Positions 18,054 through 27,533 are shown, numbered from the stretch's first letter. The stretch is 64,000 bases of DNA from Bin34 sp963422415 (GCA_963422415.1 OY729430.1:2790001-2854000), one strand, 5' to 3'. A program made the numbers and translations. The notes: generated from the sequence alone by a model not told the origin.

Positions 18054-18129
18054 AGTAAGGTGGAAGGCAGGGATGTTCTGTTCCAGCCACCCTGCAGGAT
18101 TGGGACGGGCGCGGGCGCGTGAGGTCCCT

Positions 18130-18717
18130 ATGCCATTGCTCGTGCTGCTCAACGGGCCCCCTTGTGCAGGCAAGACCCATCTGCTGGACTATATTGTTCA
18201 GACCTTCCGCTTGCCGGCCATGTCCAAGGATATTCTGAAAGAGAGTCTGTACGAGACATTGGGCTGGTCGGATCGGGCCTGGTCCCGCAAGCTGGGCCAA
18301 GCCGCCATGGCTCTGCTATTGGAATACGCGGCCAGCCTGTTGTCTCAGAATCAGTCCTGTTTGCTGGAAGCCAACTTTGTGGCTCATCTTGCGCAGGGGG
18401 ACCTTGCGACGCTGAGAACCAGAGCGAGATTTAGGACAGCCCAAATTTTCGTCTGGGCCCAGACGGAAACATTGCATTTGCGCTTTCAGGAGAGGGCTCG
18501 CGCCGCCAGTCGGCATCCAGGCCATCTAGACCAGATTCTGCAGCACGAATACAGCGCCGCCGCAATTCCCCAGTCTCAATTGCATCCGGTCGCCACAGGA
18601 GGGCCGACGCTGCGGCTGGAAACAACGCACATGGATGCCGCCTTGGCCGCGGATCAGAAGGTCCGAGTGAAGTCGTGGCTGTTGGGACTGGGATTGCCCA
18701 CCAGAGAAGAAGGATAG
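18130..18717 (+). CDS. P-loop kinase, AAA_33/zeta-toxin/chloramphenicol phosphotransferase-like
   Basis: A 195-residue P-loop kinase-like protein. Walker A is GPPCAGKT at residues 9-16. Next come a DILKESLYE segment resembling the lid/substrate region of AAA_33 kinases and LLEANFVAH as the strand 3 region. It probably phosphorylates a small molecule, but the substrate is unknown. No antitoxin-like partner is adjacent, so a zeta-type toxin role has no support. The ATG at 18130 places the P-loop at the usual distance from the N-terminus. Confidence 0.75.
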   Translation: MPLLVLLNGPPCAGKTHLLDYIVQTFRLPAMSKDILKESLYETLGWSDRAWSRKLGQAAMALLLEYAASLLSQNQSCLLEANFVAHLAQGDLATLRTRARFRTAQIFVWAQTETLHLRFQERARAASRHPGHLDQILQHEYSAAAIPQSQLHPVATGGPTLRLETTHMDAALAADQKVRVKSWLLGLGLPTREEG

Positions 18718-19102
18718 CTTCTGGGACAGAGGGGTAGCGGCGGTCCTTGTCTGACCCGCGGCAAGGCATGTCTTCCGTCGTACAGAAGCATTGCCCGCCC
18801 GCCAGAGAATTTCGGCAAAAATTCATGGCTCTCGCTTGGCAGTGCAGGCCGGACCCTGCACGAGGAAATCCGCATATCCCGCCCGGACAGTACACGATGC
18901 ACCCCCTGCCGAGCCGCCACTTGGCAGTAGCCTCGGCCGTGCTCCCGGCACGCCCAAGGTATGATAGCCCTGCAGGCTACAATTCCCTCACACTTTGCCA
19001 TGACAAATCAGTCGCCTGCAATCTGAACTTCATGACATGGACTGGGTCCCGACCCGGATTCAAGCTTGGCTCGCATAACCTTGACCCCTAGAGGGGATTT
19101 CA
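18718..19102. other. Intergenic stretch, nothing recognised
   Basis: About 385 bases separate the P-loop kinase from the nitrilase-family gene. I see no gene, RNA or strong repeat. A short GAGGGGAT segment just before 19103 serves as the ribosome-binding site of the next gene. Confidence 0.45.
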
Positions 19103-20050
19103 ATGGCAATGAACCCGCAGTCTACAACTCCACGTCAAGTACGCGTGGTCAGCCTCGGATTCCACGATCTCCCCTTGACCCGCATTTCCCAAATGGTAGC
19201 GGAGGAGGGCGCACGCGGGGCAGACTTGGTGGCCCTGCCCGAGACCTTCAATGGACAAGGCCGGAACGAGCCCGAAACCCTGGAGGGCGCTACCGTTTCG
19301 ACCCTGGCGCCCCTAGCTCGGCAATTCCAAATGTACATTGTCTGTCCTATCGACCGTTTGCAGGACGGCTTTCGCCTGAACTCGTCAATCTTGCTCGATC
19401 GCGAGGGTCAGATCGCACATGTATACGACAAGACATACCCCTATTGGTCCGAATTTGAACTTGCTCCCCCAGTCGATGTCATCCATTCGACCCCGAGTGT
19501 CATTGCCACTGACTTTGGCCGCGTTGGCATGGCCGTTTGTTTCGATGTCAACTTTCCCGACGTTTGGCAGGCCCTTGCAGATGCCGATGCGGAATTGGTG
19601 ATTTGGCCCAGCGCCTATTCCGCGGGACGAGCCTTGCAGGCGCATGCCATCAATCACCATTACTATATCGTGACCTCCACCTACAATCGAGACTGCATCG
19701 TCTACGACATTACCGGAGAGGAGATCCTGTACGAGAAGACGTCAGAGGACATCAACGTCACCAGAACTGTCCTTGATCTGGATCGCGGCATCTACCACGA
19801 GAATTTCAATTTGGACAAGAGGGATCGGCTATTGAAGGAACATGCCGCGGTAGTCGAAATGGAGCAATGGCTAGGCCGTGAGCAATGGTTTGTGCTACAC
19901 AGCAAAAGTCCCGATATTTCGGTCCGGGACTTGGCACGACAATATGGACTTGAGGAATTGCGGGCCTACAAGAGACGCAGTTTGGCACAGCTCGACGCAC
20001 GCAGAATCAAAGGCCCTAGCGCCTTGCCTTATCCAGCCATGGCTGGATAA
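19103..20050 (+). CDS. Carbon-nitrogen hydrolase (nitrilase superfamily)
   Basis: A 315-residue C-N hydrolase that would cleave an amide, N-carbamoyl group or nitrile. The Glu-Lys-Cys triad is complete: Glu47 (ALPETFN), Lys110 (YDKTYPYW) and Cys146 (AVCFDVNFPD). The start has a good ribosome-binding site (GAGGGGAT). The last codons and stop lie inside a 34-bp perfect palindrome, so the C-terminus PYPAMAG is set by that palindrome. It sits between an enolase-superfamily enzyme and a Gfo/Idh oxidoreductase, which suggests a catabolic cluster. Confidence 0.87.
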   Translation: MAMNPQSTTPRQVRVVSLGFHDLPLTRISQMVAEEGARGADLVALPETFNGQGRNEPETLEGATVSTLAPLARQFQMYIVCPIDRLQDGFRLNSSILLDREGQIAHVYDKTYPYWSEFELAPPVDVIHSTPSVIATDFGRVGMAVCFDVNFPDVWQALADADAELVIWPSAYSAGRALQAHAINHHYYIVTSTYNRDCIVYDITGEEILYEKTSEDINVTRTVLDLDRGIYHENFNLDKRDRLLKEHAAVVEMEQWLGREQWFVLHSKSPDISVRDLARQYGLEELRAYKRRSLAQLDARRIKGPSALPYPAMAG

Positions 20051-20056
20051 GGCAAG
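20023..20056. repeat. 34-bp perfect palindrome over a stop codon
   Basis: The two 17-base halves are exact reverse complements, centred on CCATGG between 20039 and 20040. The TAA of the nitrilase-family gene (20048-20050) lies within it. No T-run follows on either strand, so it is not a standard intrinsic terminator. It could be a cruciform, a REP-like element or an operator. Confidence 0.9.
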
Positions 20057-20127
20057 ATGGCGGAGAAGGTGGCGAGACACGCCGCCTTCCATCTTTTTTG
20101 GCAGACTTCAGAAGGCTTGAAACAAAC

Positions 20128-21210
20128 ATGAAAGCGGCATTGATTGGGTTGGAGCATCCCCATTCCCTGGCTCATTTGGCGACCCTGCAACAGCTTCCCG
20201 AAGTGGATTCCATAGTCCTGTGGGGAGAAACCGCGGCAGCCGTACACGAAGCCATCGACTGCCAAGGCGACAAAGTGGCAGGGGGATATTCCGATCTTGA
20301 CGCTTTGCTGCGAGACCACGCTCCTTTTTTTGCAATCGTTGCGGTCCGCAACGACCAAGGACCGGGGATGTTCGGGAAGGTTCTATCAGCAGGCGTCCAT
20401 TTGATGGCCGAAAAACCGGTGGGCCGCCACGCTGGTGAAACTCAGGCTGTCATGGGCATGGCCCAGCAGTCTTGCCGACTTCTTTCTGTTTGCTACCAAG
20501 GGCGGAGAAATCCTGTCTACATGAAAATGAGGGACATCGTGAAACAGGGCTTGCTGGGACCCCTCATTTCCATGGAAATGCGCGGAATCTATACCCAGGT
20601 AAGCAAACGCGATCCGCGCCACTGGCTTTTCGACAAGGAGATAGCCGGAGGCGGCATTGTCTCTTGGCTGGGATGTCATGACATTGATCGGATTCGTTTC
20701 ATTACAGGAGAAGAGATCACCGCGGTGGCAGCGCAAGTCGCCACCCGCAGCGGAGAAGACATTGATGTGGAAGATACAGCCAGTCTCTCCATGACATTGG
20801 CATCCGGAGCCATTGCCTCAATGCATCTAGGTTACATCCTGGCCCAAAGCGGCGAGGGATATCACAATCCCACAGGCAACGACATATATCTGGGCCTCAA
20901 TGGACGATTGGGGAGACTCCACCTCGGTGGGTTTGGCGACAGTCCTGCATCCCGACTGCATGTGGAGAGCCTTCATCCGGATTGGGCTGCAGCTCCCCGG
21001 CAGGTCTTTGAATTCGAAGTGGCGCAGTCGGCCGCCTATGGTGGAACTGGGGGCGAACATTTCATTCGAGAGTTCATCCATGCCGCCCAAGGCAAAGGCA
21101 AACCGCCCACTACCGGCCAAGATGCCTTGCAAGTGGCGCGGGTCACGGATGCTGCTTATGCCTCCAACAACACTGGACAGCGTTTTGAAGTCGAGCTGTC
21201 AACGCCTTGA
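20128..21210 (+). CDS. Gfo/Idh/MocA-family NAD(P)-dependent oxidoreductase
   Basis: A 360-residue oxidoreductase of the family that acts on sugars, inositols and related polyols. The N-terminal Rossmann fold is recognisable, although the glycine motif is degenerate (ALIGLEHPHS). The diagnostic EKP motif is at residues 95-97 (MAEKPVG). The C-terminal half has the expected substrate-domain pattern with SWLGCHDIDRIRFITG. The substrate is unknown. ATG 20128 is chosen over an upstream TTG at 20098; GAAGG lies upstream of it. Confidence 0.85.
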   Translation: MKAALIGLEHPHSLAHLATLQQLPEVDSIVLWGETAAAVHEAIDCQGDKVAGGYSDLDALLRDHAPFFAIVAVRNDQGPGMFGKVLSAGVHLMAEKPVGRHAGETQAVMGMAQQSCRLLSVCYQGRRNPVYMKMRDIVKQGLLGPLISMEMRGIYTQVSKRDPRHWLFDKEIAGGGIVSWLGCHDIDRIRFITGEEITAVAAQVATRSGEDIDVEDTASLSMTLASGAIASMHLGYILAQSGEGYHNPTGNDIYLGLNGRLGRLHLGGFGDSPASRLHVESLHPDWAAAPRQVFEFEVAQSAAYGGTGGEHFIREFIHAAQGKGKPPTTGQDALQVARVTDAAYASNNTGQRFEVELSTP

Positions 21211-21386
21211 TTGATAATTGGCCTGATTCCTCTCTGCCATATGGATGGCCAACAGAAGCCGTCCATTGACATATCGACATGCATGGCCAGACCGAGTGAC
21301 TTGCATGCAACTTGGGGGGAATCGACCCAAACGCGTCGGTTCCAGACAGATCCTAATGTATAACTGCCTGTCACGAAAAGCCACCC

Positions 21387-22235
21387 CTATGTTACAGGGG
21401 GCGTGTTTCTGAGCAATACCAGAATCCCATCCCGATTGCTCTGCACAGAGAAAAATTCTTGGCCTAAGACATTCCGAATGACCCTGATACGATCTCCTTT
21501 CTTGACCTCTGCGAGCAGAACTGCCTCGCTTTCGAACAATCCAGCGCAAGGAGCGGATATGAGAAAATCGAGGTTGCCGTCGCTTCACAGATGCAACGGG
21601 GGCTTTCAGGATTCCTCTGCTCCGGGATACATTCCCAGCCAAGACATTACATTGGCCACCTCTTGGGCATAGTGTTCAATGACCGCGGTCCCGGCCGCCG
21701 CCAGCGGCCTCTGTATACAAACTGGGAATTCCAGCTTCATGGGCTGTGGAAATGGTTCATCTGGACGGAACCGAAGGGGGATGGACAGGGGCGCCGAAGA
21801 CCTTCGCTGCGACTAGGCTCCTGTCGTCCTGCAGGCACATAGCCAACCAGTGTCGGCATGTCCACGTCTGGGCCGCCGCTATGCAAATCAATGTAAAAGT
21901 CGGACTGCAAGACAAGTTGCTGACACAGCACGTCAGCGACGCGTTAGGTCAGGGTACCATCGGGTTTTCCAGGGCATTCACGAGCCAAATTCAGATCGTC
22001 AACTGAGCTATTTCTGGCATTGGCCTCAAAGGCAGGCATTGGTTGCGGGCACCATTGTTATTGGTGCCCTTTAGTCGATGAGGATCCAAACTGCTGAAAT
22101 ATTCTTGGAATGGCCCTGCCTCCTTCCAATTCATTGCTATGAACAAGCTGCTGTTACAACCAAGATCGGGCTTCGCACGCTTCCAGTAGCATGCAAGGGC
22201 GGCATCTGCCAAGTACCACCCCCTAGGCGAACATC
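21387..22235 (-). pseudogene. Decayed succinylglutamate desuccinylase/aspartoacylase-family gene (copy 1)
   Basis: Pieces in several minus-strand frames align in order with the intact gene at 30985-31992. Around 22110 SNELEGGRAIPRIF matches the zinc-binding HGDEYEGPVAIQDVF but has lost the His. DDLNLAREC and LVLQSDFYIDLHSGG (about 21990-21860) match DHLNLARVF and LVVQADFLLDMHAGG, with an in-frame TAA between them. The C-terminal beta domain survives at 21560-21387 (SAPCAGLFESEAVLLAEVKK). Stops and frame changes mean no full product is possible. A second decayed copy lies near 27 kb. Confidence 0.82.
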
Positions 22236-22539
22236 AAGAAACCGTTCACCTCTGAATTCGGTACAGTCTAACGCTAATGGATTGCTTGCAATTTATGGCA
22301 CCCATATCCGATATCAGCAATGGCAATAGTATTGGATGGGCATTTCCAAGCCCAGAATGAATATTTCCGGCCTTGGAACAGGCTAACGGATGCAATCCAG
22401 CGGGAAAACATGGGTGCCTCAAGACGTACATTCCTTCTCTCAGAGATACATAATCCAGCACGGGTGACATACGCACCTGCCCGTCCTTTTCAGAAAAGAA
22501 ACAGGTGCGTGCATGGCCCGGGCCGGATGAGAAGGATTT

Positions 22540-22983
22540 TCAGGCGGCGGTGCACGCGATAGCGAGTGACGGGGCGATGCCGCCATCCTGTATTGGAGCA
22601 CGCCAAGTCACGGTTACGGTGCCAGCGGCCGTCACCGTGCCTGCCTCCACTGCCATCGGTGGCATCGCAGGGGCAACGGCCCAGGTGCCATCGACGCGAT
22701 AACGCAGGTAACCCACGGTGTTCACCTTTTTATTGTCTACATAGTGCACGGCCCTGTGTATCCACCTGCATGGTGAAGACGTGGTCATCGGTGCCCGGCC
22801 GATCCGAGCCATCCTCGTTGACATGTTGTGCATTTGTCACCTCCCAAGTTTCAATCCGTGCCGGCCGGAAATCGATCGGCAGCACGCACAAATCCTCGGA
22901 GTTCTGGCGGGCATAGTACTGCATAGGGGAGCGTAGAGAGGCAAAGGTGGCCTTGACCTGAGTGTTCGTCTTCGTCGCCGACC
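22540..22983 (-). pseudogene. Inverted, broken paralogue of the LRR protein N-terminal domain
   Basis: Two minus-strand frames together reproduce the N-terminal domain of the LRR protein encoded just downstream on the opposite strand. SLRSPMQYYARQN matches STRSPVQYFARQQ. FRPARIETWEVTNAQHV matches FRPAASVWWEVTEARHV. After a frame change near 22760, AVHYVDNKKVNTVGYLRYRV matches AVRYVDNAQVDRVGYLDYAV. No LRR units remain. It is therefore a diverged, inverted partial duplicate. Confidence 0.8.
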
Positions 22984-23253
22984 ATTATCCTAGTACGTTT
23001 ATTTCTATGTTGAGATAGACTCCTGAGGCTTTGTCCGTCGAGACCGGTGTGGACGGCACCGCAGCGGCAGCTTGCACCAGACCATCCAAAATGGATGCGC
23101 GTCTCTTGACATCCCGGTGATCGGTTTCGCCCTCCAGACAATAGCTCCAGAAATCTTCGATGTTATAGCCCAAACCGAAGAGGCGGCCATGACGTGTACA
23201 ATGGCGAGGATTGTGCATCCCGCTGAATGTTCTTGTCTGCAAGAGGACCCCCC

Positions 23254-26200
23254 ATGGACATCTTCCGGCATACCTTGCCTCTGGCCCTGGCCTTATGGCT
23301 GGTCTTGGGGTGGGGGCCTCGCACTCTGCAGGCCCAAATGTCGGCAGCGGAGCCAGCTCCCGTGCAAGGAGTCTACGACAACCAAGCCGAACACTGGGGC
23401 AGCCACTACCGTCTGCAACGGCAGGGGCGGCAGGTGACTCTCACTCTGGAGAGCACTCGCTCGCCCGTGCAGTACTTTGCACGCCAGCAGCCCAAAGCGC
23501 TCTTCACGGTACCGGCGGGGTTCCGACCGGCAGCTTCGGTATGGTGGGAGGTGACGGAAGCGCGGCATGTACAAGTGAATGGCACGGCGGCGCATCTTCG
23601 GACGCCGCCTCCCCGTTTTGGAGTATCCGTGCACCCGGAGGGGGCGGTGCGCTACGTGGACAATGCACAGGTGGATCGCGTGGGCTACCTGGACTATGCG
23701 GTCACCTTGGTCTGGTACACGGACGAGGCGTGGTGTGGTGAAGGGCCGCTGCATGGGCGCACACAGGCTGTGGTAAAGGCGCTGGAGGTGCAGCTGGGAC
23801 AGACCTGTGATTGGATCACGTCCGCGCAGATGGCTGGCGTGGGCACTCTGGATCTGGCCAGCGCGTCAACATTGCTAGCAGTCGACAGTTTGCAGACGCT
23901 CCCGGCAGGGACCTTCGCGGGGTTGTCCGGGCTGCACACCCTGGACCTGAGTGGCAACAACTTGGACAGCCTCCCGGCAGGGATCTTCGCGGGGTTGTCC
24001 GAACTGCACACCTTGGATCTGGGCGGCAACAACTTGGACAGCCTCTCGGCAGAGACCTTCGCGGGGTTGTCCGAACTGCATACCTTGGATCTGGGCGGCA
24101 ACAACTTGGACAGCCTCCCGGCAGGGATCTTCGCGGGGTTGTCCGAACTGCACACCTTGGATCTGGGCGGCAACAACTTGGACAGCCTCTCGGCAGGGAC
24201 CTTCGCGGGGTTGTCCGAACTGCACACCTTGGATCTGGGCGGCAACAACTTGGACAGCCTCCCGGCAGGGATCTTCGCGGGGTTGTCCGAACTGCATACC
24301 CTAAATCTGAACTACAACAATTTGGCGACACTGCCGGAGGGTCTCTTCGCGGGGTTGTCCAGATTGCATACCTTGAACTTGATCCACAATGTCTTGGCAG
24401 CTCTACCGGAGGGTCTCTTCGCGGGGTTGTCCAGACTGCATACCCTGAATTTGCTCCACAACAAGCTGACGACGCTGCCGGAGGGTCTTTTTATGGGTCT
24501 TGCCTCCCTGCACACCTTGGACCTGGGCAGTAACTTTCTGGTGAGGGTACCGGAGGATCTCTTTGCAGATCTCGCCTCTCTGCACACCCTGGATCTATTC
24601 GGTACCGATCTGGTGACGATGCCGCCAGATCTCTTAGCGGGTCTTGTCTCTTTGCATACCCTGCACGTAGTTGGTAAAGATCTGGCGATCTTGCCGCCGG
24701 ATCTCTTCGCAGGTCTCGTCTCTCTGCACACCCTGTCCCTGAACGGCGACAAGCTAGTGACCTTGCCGCCGGATCTCTTCGCAGGTCTCGCCTCTCTGCA
24801 CACCCTGTCCCTGAACAGCAACAAGCTAGCGACCTTGCCGCCGGATCTCTTCGCAGGTCTCGCCTCTCTGCACACCCTGTCCCTGAACAGCAACAAGCTA
24901 GCGACCTTGCCGCCGGATCTCTTCGCAGGTCTCGCCTCTCTGCATACCCTGTCCCTGAACGGCAACGATCTGGTGACGCTGCCACCGGATCTCTTCGTAG
25001 GTCTCGCTTCCCTGCACACTCTGAATCTATTCGGTACCGGTCTGGTGACGCTGCCACCGGATCTCTTCGCAGGTCTCGCTTCCCTGCACACCCTGAATCT
25101 ATTCGGTACTGATCTGGTAACGCTGCCGCCGGATCTCTTTGCAGGTCTTGCCTCCCTGCACACTCTGGATCTGCGCTACACTGAGTTGCAGCTGCTGTCA
25201 CCAGGTCTCTTTGCGGGTCTCGACTCTCTGCATACCTTGGATCTAGGCCACAACTCTGCGTTGCAGCAGCTGCCGCCGAGTCTCTTTGTGGATCTCACCT
25301 CCCTGCACACCTTGGATCTGGACCACAACCCTGCGTTGCAGCAGCTACCACCGGGTCTCTTTGCGGGTCTTGTCTCCCTGCATATCTTGGATCTGAGCCA
25401 CAACTCCACGTTGCAGCAGCTGCCACCGGGTCTCTTTGCGGGTCTTGTCTCCCTGCATATCTTGGATCTGAGCCACAACTCCACGTTGCAGCAGCTGCCA
25501 CCGGGTCTCTTTGCAGATCTCGCCTCCCTGCGCGTGCTGAAACTAGATATCGCGTGGCATCCAGAGAACATATGGCCGGCCTCTCTCTTTGATGATTTGG
25601 CGTCCAATCCCACGCTGGTCATAGACGGTCGGCTGCTGGACCTGCCGAAGGGGGCAATACCCTTCGACCCAGCCAAGGTCTGCACCAACGGCATCGTGGT
25701 GCCCCGGCCTGATCTCTATCCGGATCTGGTGGGCGACTGTACCCTGTTGCTGAGCCTGCATGTCCCGTATTGGTGGGATATTGCGAAGCCCATAACCTGG
25801 TGGTTCGGTGTAGTGGTAGAAGAGGACCGCGTCACGAAGCTACACGTGCAGGACACTCATCTGATGGGGATTCTGCCATCGTCATGGGGGCAGTTGTCAC
25901 ACCTGACCGACTTGGACCTGAGCGGCAATGCCTTGAGCGGACCCCTGCCCCCGGCGTGGAGCCAACTTACGCACCTGACCGACTTGGACCTGAGCGGCAA
26001 TGCCTTGAGCGGACCCCTGCCCCCGGCGTGGAGCCAACTTACGCACCTGACCGACTTGGACCTGAGCGGCAATGCCTTGAGCGGACCCCTGCCCCCGGCG
26101 TGGAGCCAACTCACGCACCTGACCGACTTGGACCTGAGCGGCAATGCCTTGAGCGGACCCCTGCCGTTGTCATGGGGCCAACTGCACCTATCATGGCTTG

Positions 26201-26307
26201 ATCTAGACGACAATCGCCTAGAGAGGTGCCCACCATCTACGTGGAGCCCGTTCGCAAGCCGGATATCCGGCTTGGACCCGGCGGCCTGCTGGCCCATGCC
26301 GGATTAG
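23254..26307 (+). CDS. Secreted leucine-rich-repeat protein with two LRR classes
   Basis: A 1017-residue protein starting at ATG 23254 (AGAGGA upstream) with a signal peptide (MDIFRHTLPLALALWLVL, likely cut after LQAQ). A unique N-terminal domain (about residues 30-210) has the YVDNAQVDRVGYLDY motif. It is followed by 23 LRR units, mostly of 24 residues (LPxxxFAGLxxLHTLxLxxNxL), with 25-residue units at 19-22. Next comes a linker with Cys residues and a WWDIAKPITWWFGVVVEE segment resembling the N-cap of plant receptor LRRs. Five plant-type units (LPPAWSQLTHLTDLDLSGNA pattern) and a Cys-containing cap end the protein. It is probably exported or surface-attached and used for protein binding; the ligand is unknown. 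Confidence 0.88.
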   Translation: MDIFRHTLPLALALWLVLGWGPRTLQAQMSAAEPAPVQGVYDNQAEHWGSHYRLQRQGRQVTLTLESTRSPVQYFARQQPKALFTVPAGFRPAASVWWEVTEARHVQVNGTAAHLRTPPPRFGVSVHPEGAVRYVDNAQVDRVGYLDYAVTLVWYTDEAWCGEGPLHGRTQAVVKALEVQLGQTCDWITSAQMAGVGTLDLASASTLLAVDSLQTLPAGTFAGLSGLHTLDLSGNNLDSLPAGIFAGLSELHTLDLGGNNLDSLSAETFAGLSELHTLDLGGNNLDSLPAGIFAGLSELHTLDLGGNNLDSLSAGTFAGLSELHTLDLGGNNLDSLPAGIFAGLSELHTLNLNYNNLATLPEGLFAGLSRLHTLNLIHNVLAALPEGLFAGLSRLHTLNLLHNKLTTLPEGLFMGLASLHTLDLGSNFLVRVPEDLFADLASLHTLDLFGTDLVTMPPDLLAGLVSLHTLHVVGKDLAILPPDLFAGLVSLHTLSLNGDKLVTLPPDLFAGLASLHTLSLNSNKLATLPPDLFAGLASLHTLSLNSNKLATLPPDLFAGLASLHTLSLNGNDLVTLPPDLFVGLASLHTLNLFGTGLVTLPPDLFAGLASLHTLNLFGTDLVTLPPDLFAGLASLHTLDLRYTELQLLSPGLFAGLDSLHTLDLGHNSALQQLPPSLFVDLTSLHTLDLDHNPALQQLPPGLFAGLVSLHILDLSHNSTLQQLPPGLFAGLVSLHILDLSHNSTLQQLPPGLFADLASLRVLKLDIAWHPENIWPASLFDDLASNPTLVIDGRLLDLPKGAIPFDPAKVCTNGIVVPRPDLYPDLVGDCTLLLSLHVPYWWDIAKPITWWFGVVVEEDRVTKLHVQDTHLMGILPSSWGQLSHLTDLDLSGNALSGPLPPAWSQLTHLTDLDLSGNALSGPLPPAWSQLTHLTDLDLSGNALSGPLPPAWSQLTHLTDLDLSGNALSGPLPLSWGQLHLSWLDLDDNRLERCPPSTWSPFASRISGLDPAACWPMPD
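23899..25569 (+). repeat. 23 tandem LRR-coding units of 72-75 bp
   Basis: Eighteen 72-bp units, four 75-bp units and one final divergent unit run without gaps. Units 2-5 (23971-24258) are almost identical to one another, and units 13-14 (24763-24906) are nearly identical, which points to recent in-frame duplication by slippage or unequal recombination. The unit length always keeps the reading frame. Confidence 0.9.
25873..26232 (+). repeat. Five plant-type LRR-coding units of 72 bp
   Basis: Units start at 25873, 25945, 26017, 26089 and 26161. The second and third are identical at DNA level and the fourth differs by about one base, so they arose very recently. The encoded consensus LTDLDLSGNALSGPLPPAWS is the plant-specific LRR class, distinct from the FAGL class in the preceding array. 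Confidence 0.9.
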
Positions 26308-26899
26308 GGGTTGGCTCACGGCTTGCATCCGGGGCGCTCGTGCAACTGACGCATGGTCCTTGTATTCGCCCCGTCGTGCCCGAGCCGCGCGGGTACAGGT
26401 TTGCGTAGGCGGATCACGGGAACGGTTGTCGACGCGACAGGACAGACTTTGTCACAGGACCGTTGCAACGCGCCGCGGCCCAAGCCATGGCAGTATCAGT
26501 CGGTCATGCGATTGCTGCCAACTTGGCCGTACATCGGTCCAAGGTTTGCTGCCGTCGCTAGGTCGCGACCTCTGATTCCGGGCTTGGGGCGTATCCAGCG
26601 GAGGCGCTGTCGTTCTGAGTCTGGGTCCCGGATTTCCTCTTTCGCCAGAGTCTTTTCGTGAACAAAGCGTGCGCGCACGTGAGGGACGGGTACTTGCGCT
26701 ATCGCTCGTGGCTAGGTGATCCGGGCCAGCGCGGCACTCTGCACAACCGCATACCCGCCTCCAATCCGATCACAATGACAGACCGAAAGAGGCCCGTGGC
26801 GGTATGCAGCTCCGTTCAGGATAACAACCACACGTACTGAATATCCAGACAGCTCAGGTGTCGCACTTAGGTCGACGTGGATCTGGTGCCATTCAGCCG
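26308..26899. other. Intergenic stretch downstream of the LRR gene
   Basis: About 590 bases without a supported gene. Short open frames on both strands lack family features or convincing starts. It separates the LRR gene from the second desuccinylase-type pseudogene and may contain older decayed coding sequence that I cannot identify. Confidence 0.45.
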
Positions 26900-27437
26900 T
26901 AGCCAGCTGAGAATTCCAGATTCATAGGCTACGGAAATGGTGTGTCCAGACGAGACTGAAGGAAGATAGTCCTAGATTATGGGCATTACGCCGCGACTAG
27001 GCTTTGCAATCCTGCAGGTGACTCTTCGTGAACATGCCAACCAGCGTCGAAACGTCCATGTCCGGGCTGCCGCTATACAAATCGATATAAAGGGCGAACT
27101 GCAAGATGAGCTGCTGGGCACAGTACGTCAGTGAGGCGCTGGCGCTGGGTCAGCGTGCCGTCAGAGGTTTTCCGGGGCATACGCACGCGAGCTAAATCCA
27201 GTCAACAAGAGTGATATCCGGTCTCGCGCCAGTGAACGGATTGCTTCTCCACCTGTATGGGGCCATGATTTCGGAGACCTCATTGAATGCAGAAACTGCC
27301 CTTGTGCACCATTGGCCTCTGTACTTCCAGTCTGGAACGGGGCGGATACCGCCAGCCAGCGTCTTGGGGGTCCGTCCTATATGCCCTCGACTTGTTGTGG
27401 ATATACATACATAGCTTCTGCTGTCCCAGCGGGCCAC
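26900..27437 (-). pseudogene. Decayed desuccinylase/aspartoacylase-family gene (copy 2)
   Basis: This piece shows clear nucleotide similarity to the first decayed copy (compare 26911-26965 with 21727-21780). In minus-strand frames, LAGGIRPVP matches LARGERPGP of the intact enzyme, RSNPFTGARPDIT matches the NPxAF/R substrate region, and DGTLTQRQRLTDVLC then AQQLILQFALYIDLYSGSP match the metal-site strand. The zinc ligand His is Tyr here (IDLYSG). At least two frame changes and stops break it. The HGDE segment and the C-terminal beta domain are missing. Confidence 0.75.
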
Positions 27438-27533
27438 TGCGTCTCAAGGGTTGCCGTTCGTATATGGTCCGCCAGCAACATCCTTGCGACTCCTCAACCG
27501 GCTCTACAATCAAAGGGAAGTCGTCGCCTGACC

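Noticed and set aside
18130..18717. P-loop kinase as zeta-type toxin
   Set aside because: No antitoxin partner gene is adjacent and the catalytic details do not specifically match zeta toxins.
23694..25201. Several long minus-strand open frames opposite the LRR arrays
   Set aside because: They are mirror products of the 72-bp repeats (Arg/Asp/Pro-rich repeats) and have no independent signals.
23899..26232. Tandem repeats considered as a CRISPR array
   Set aside because: The units are contiguous coding repeats without spacers and no cas genes are present.
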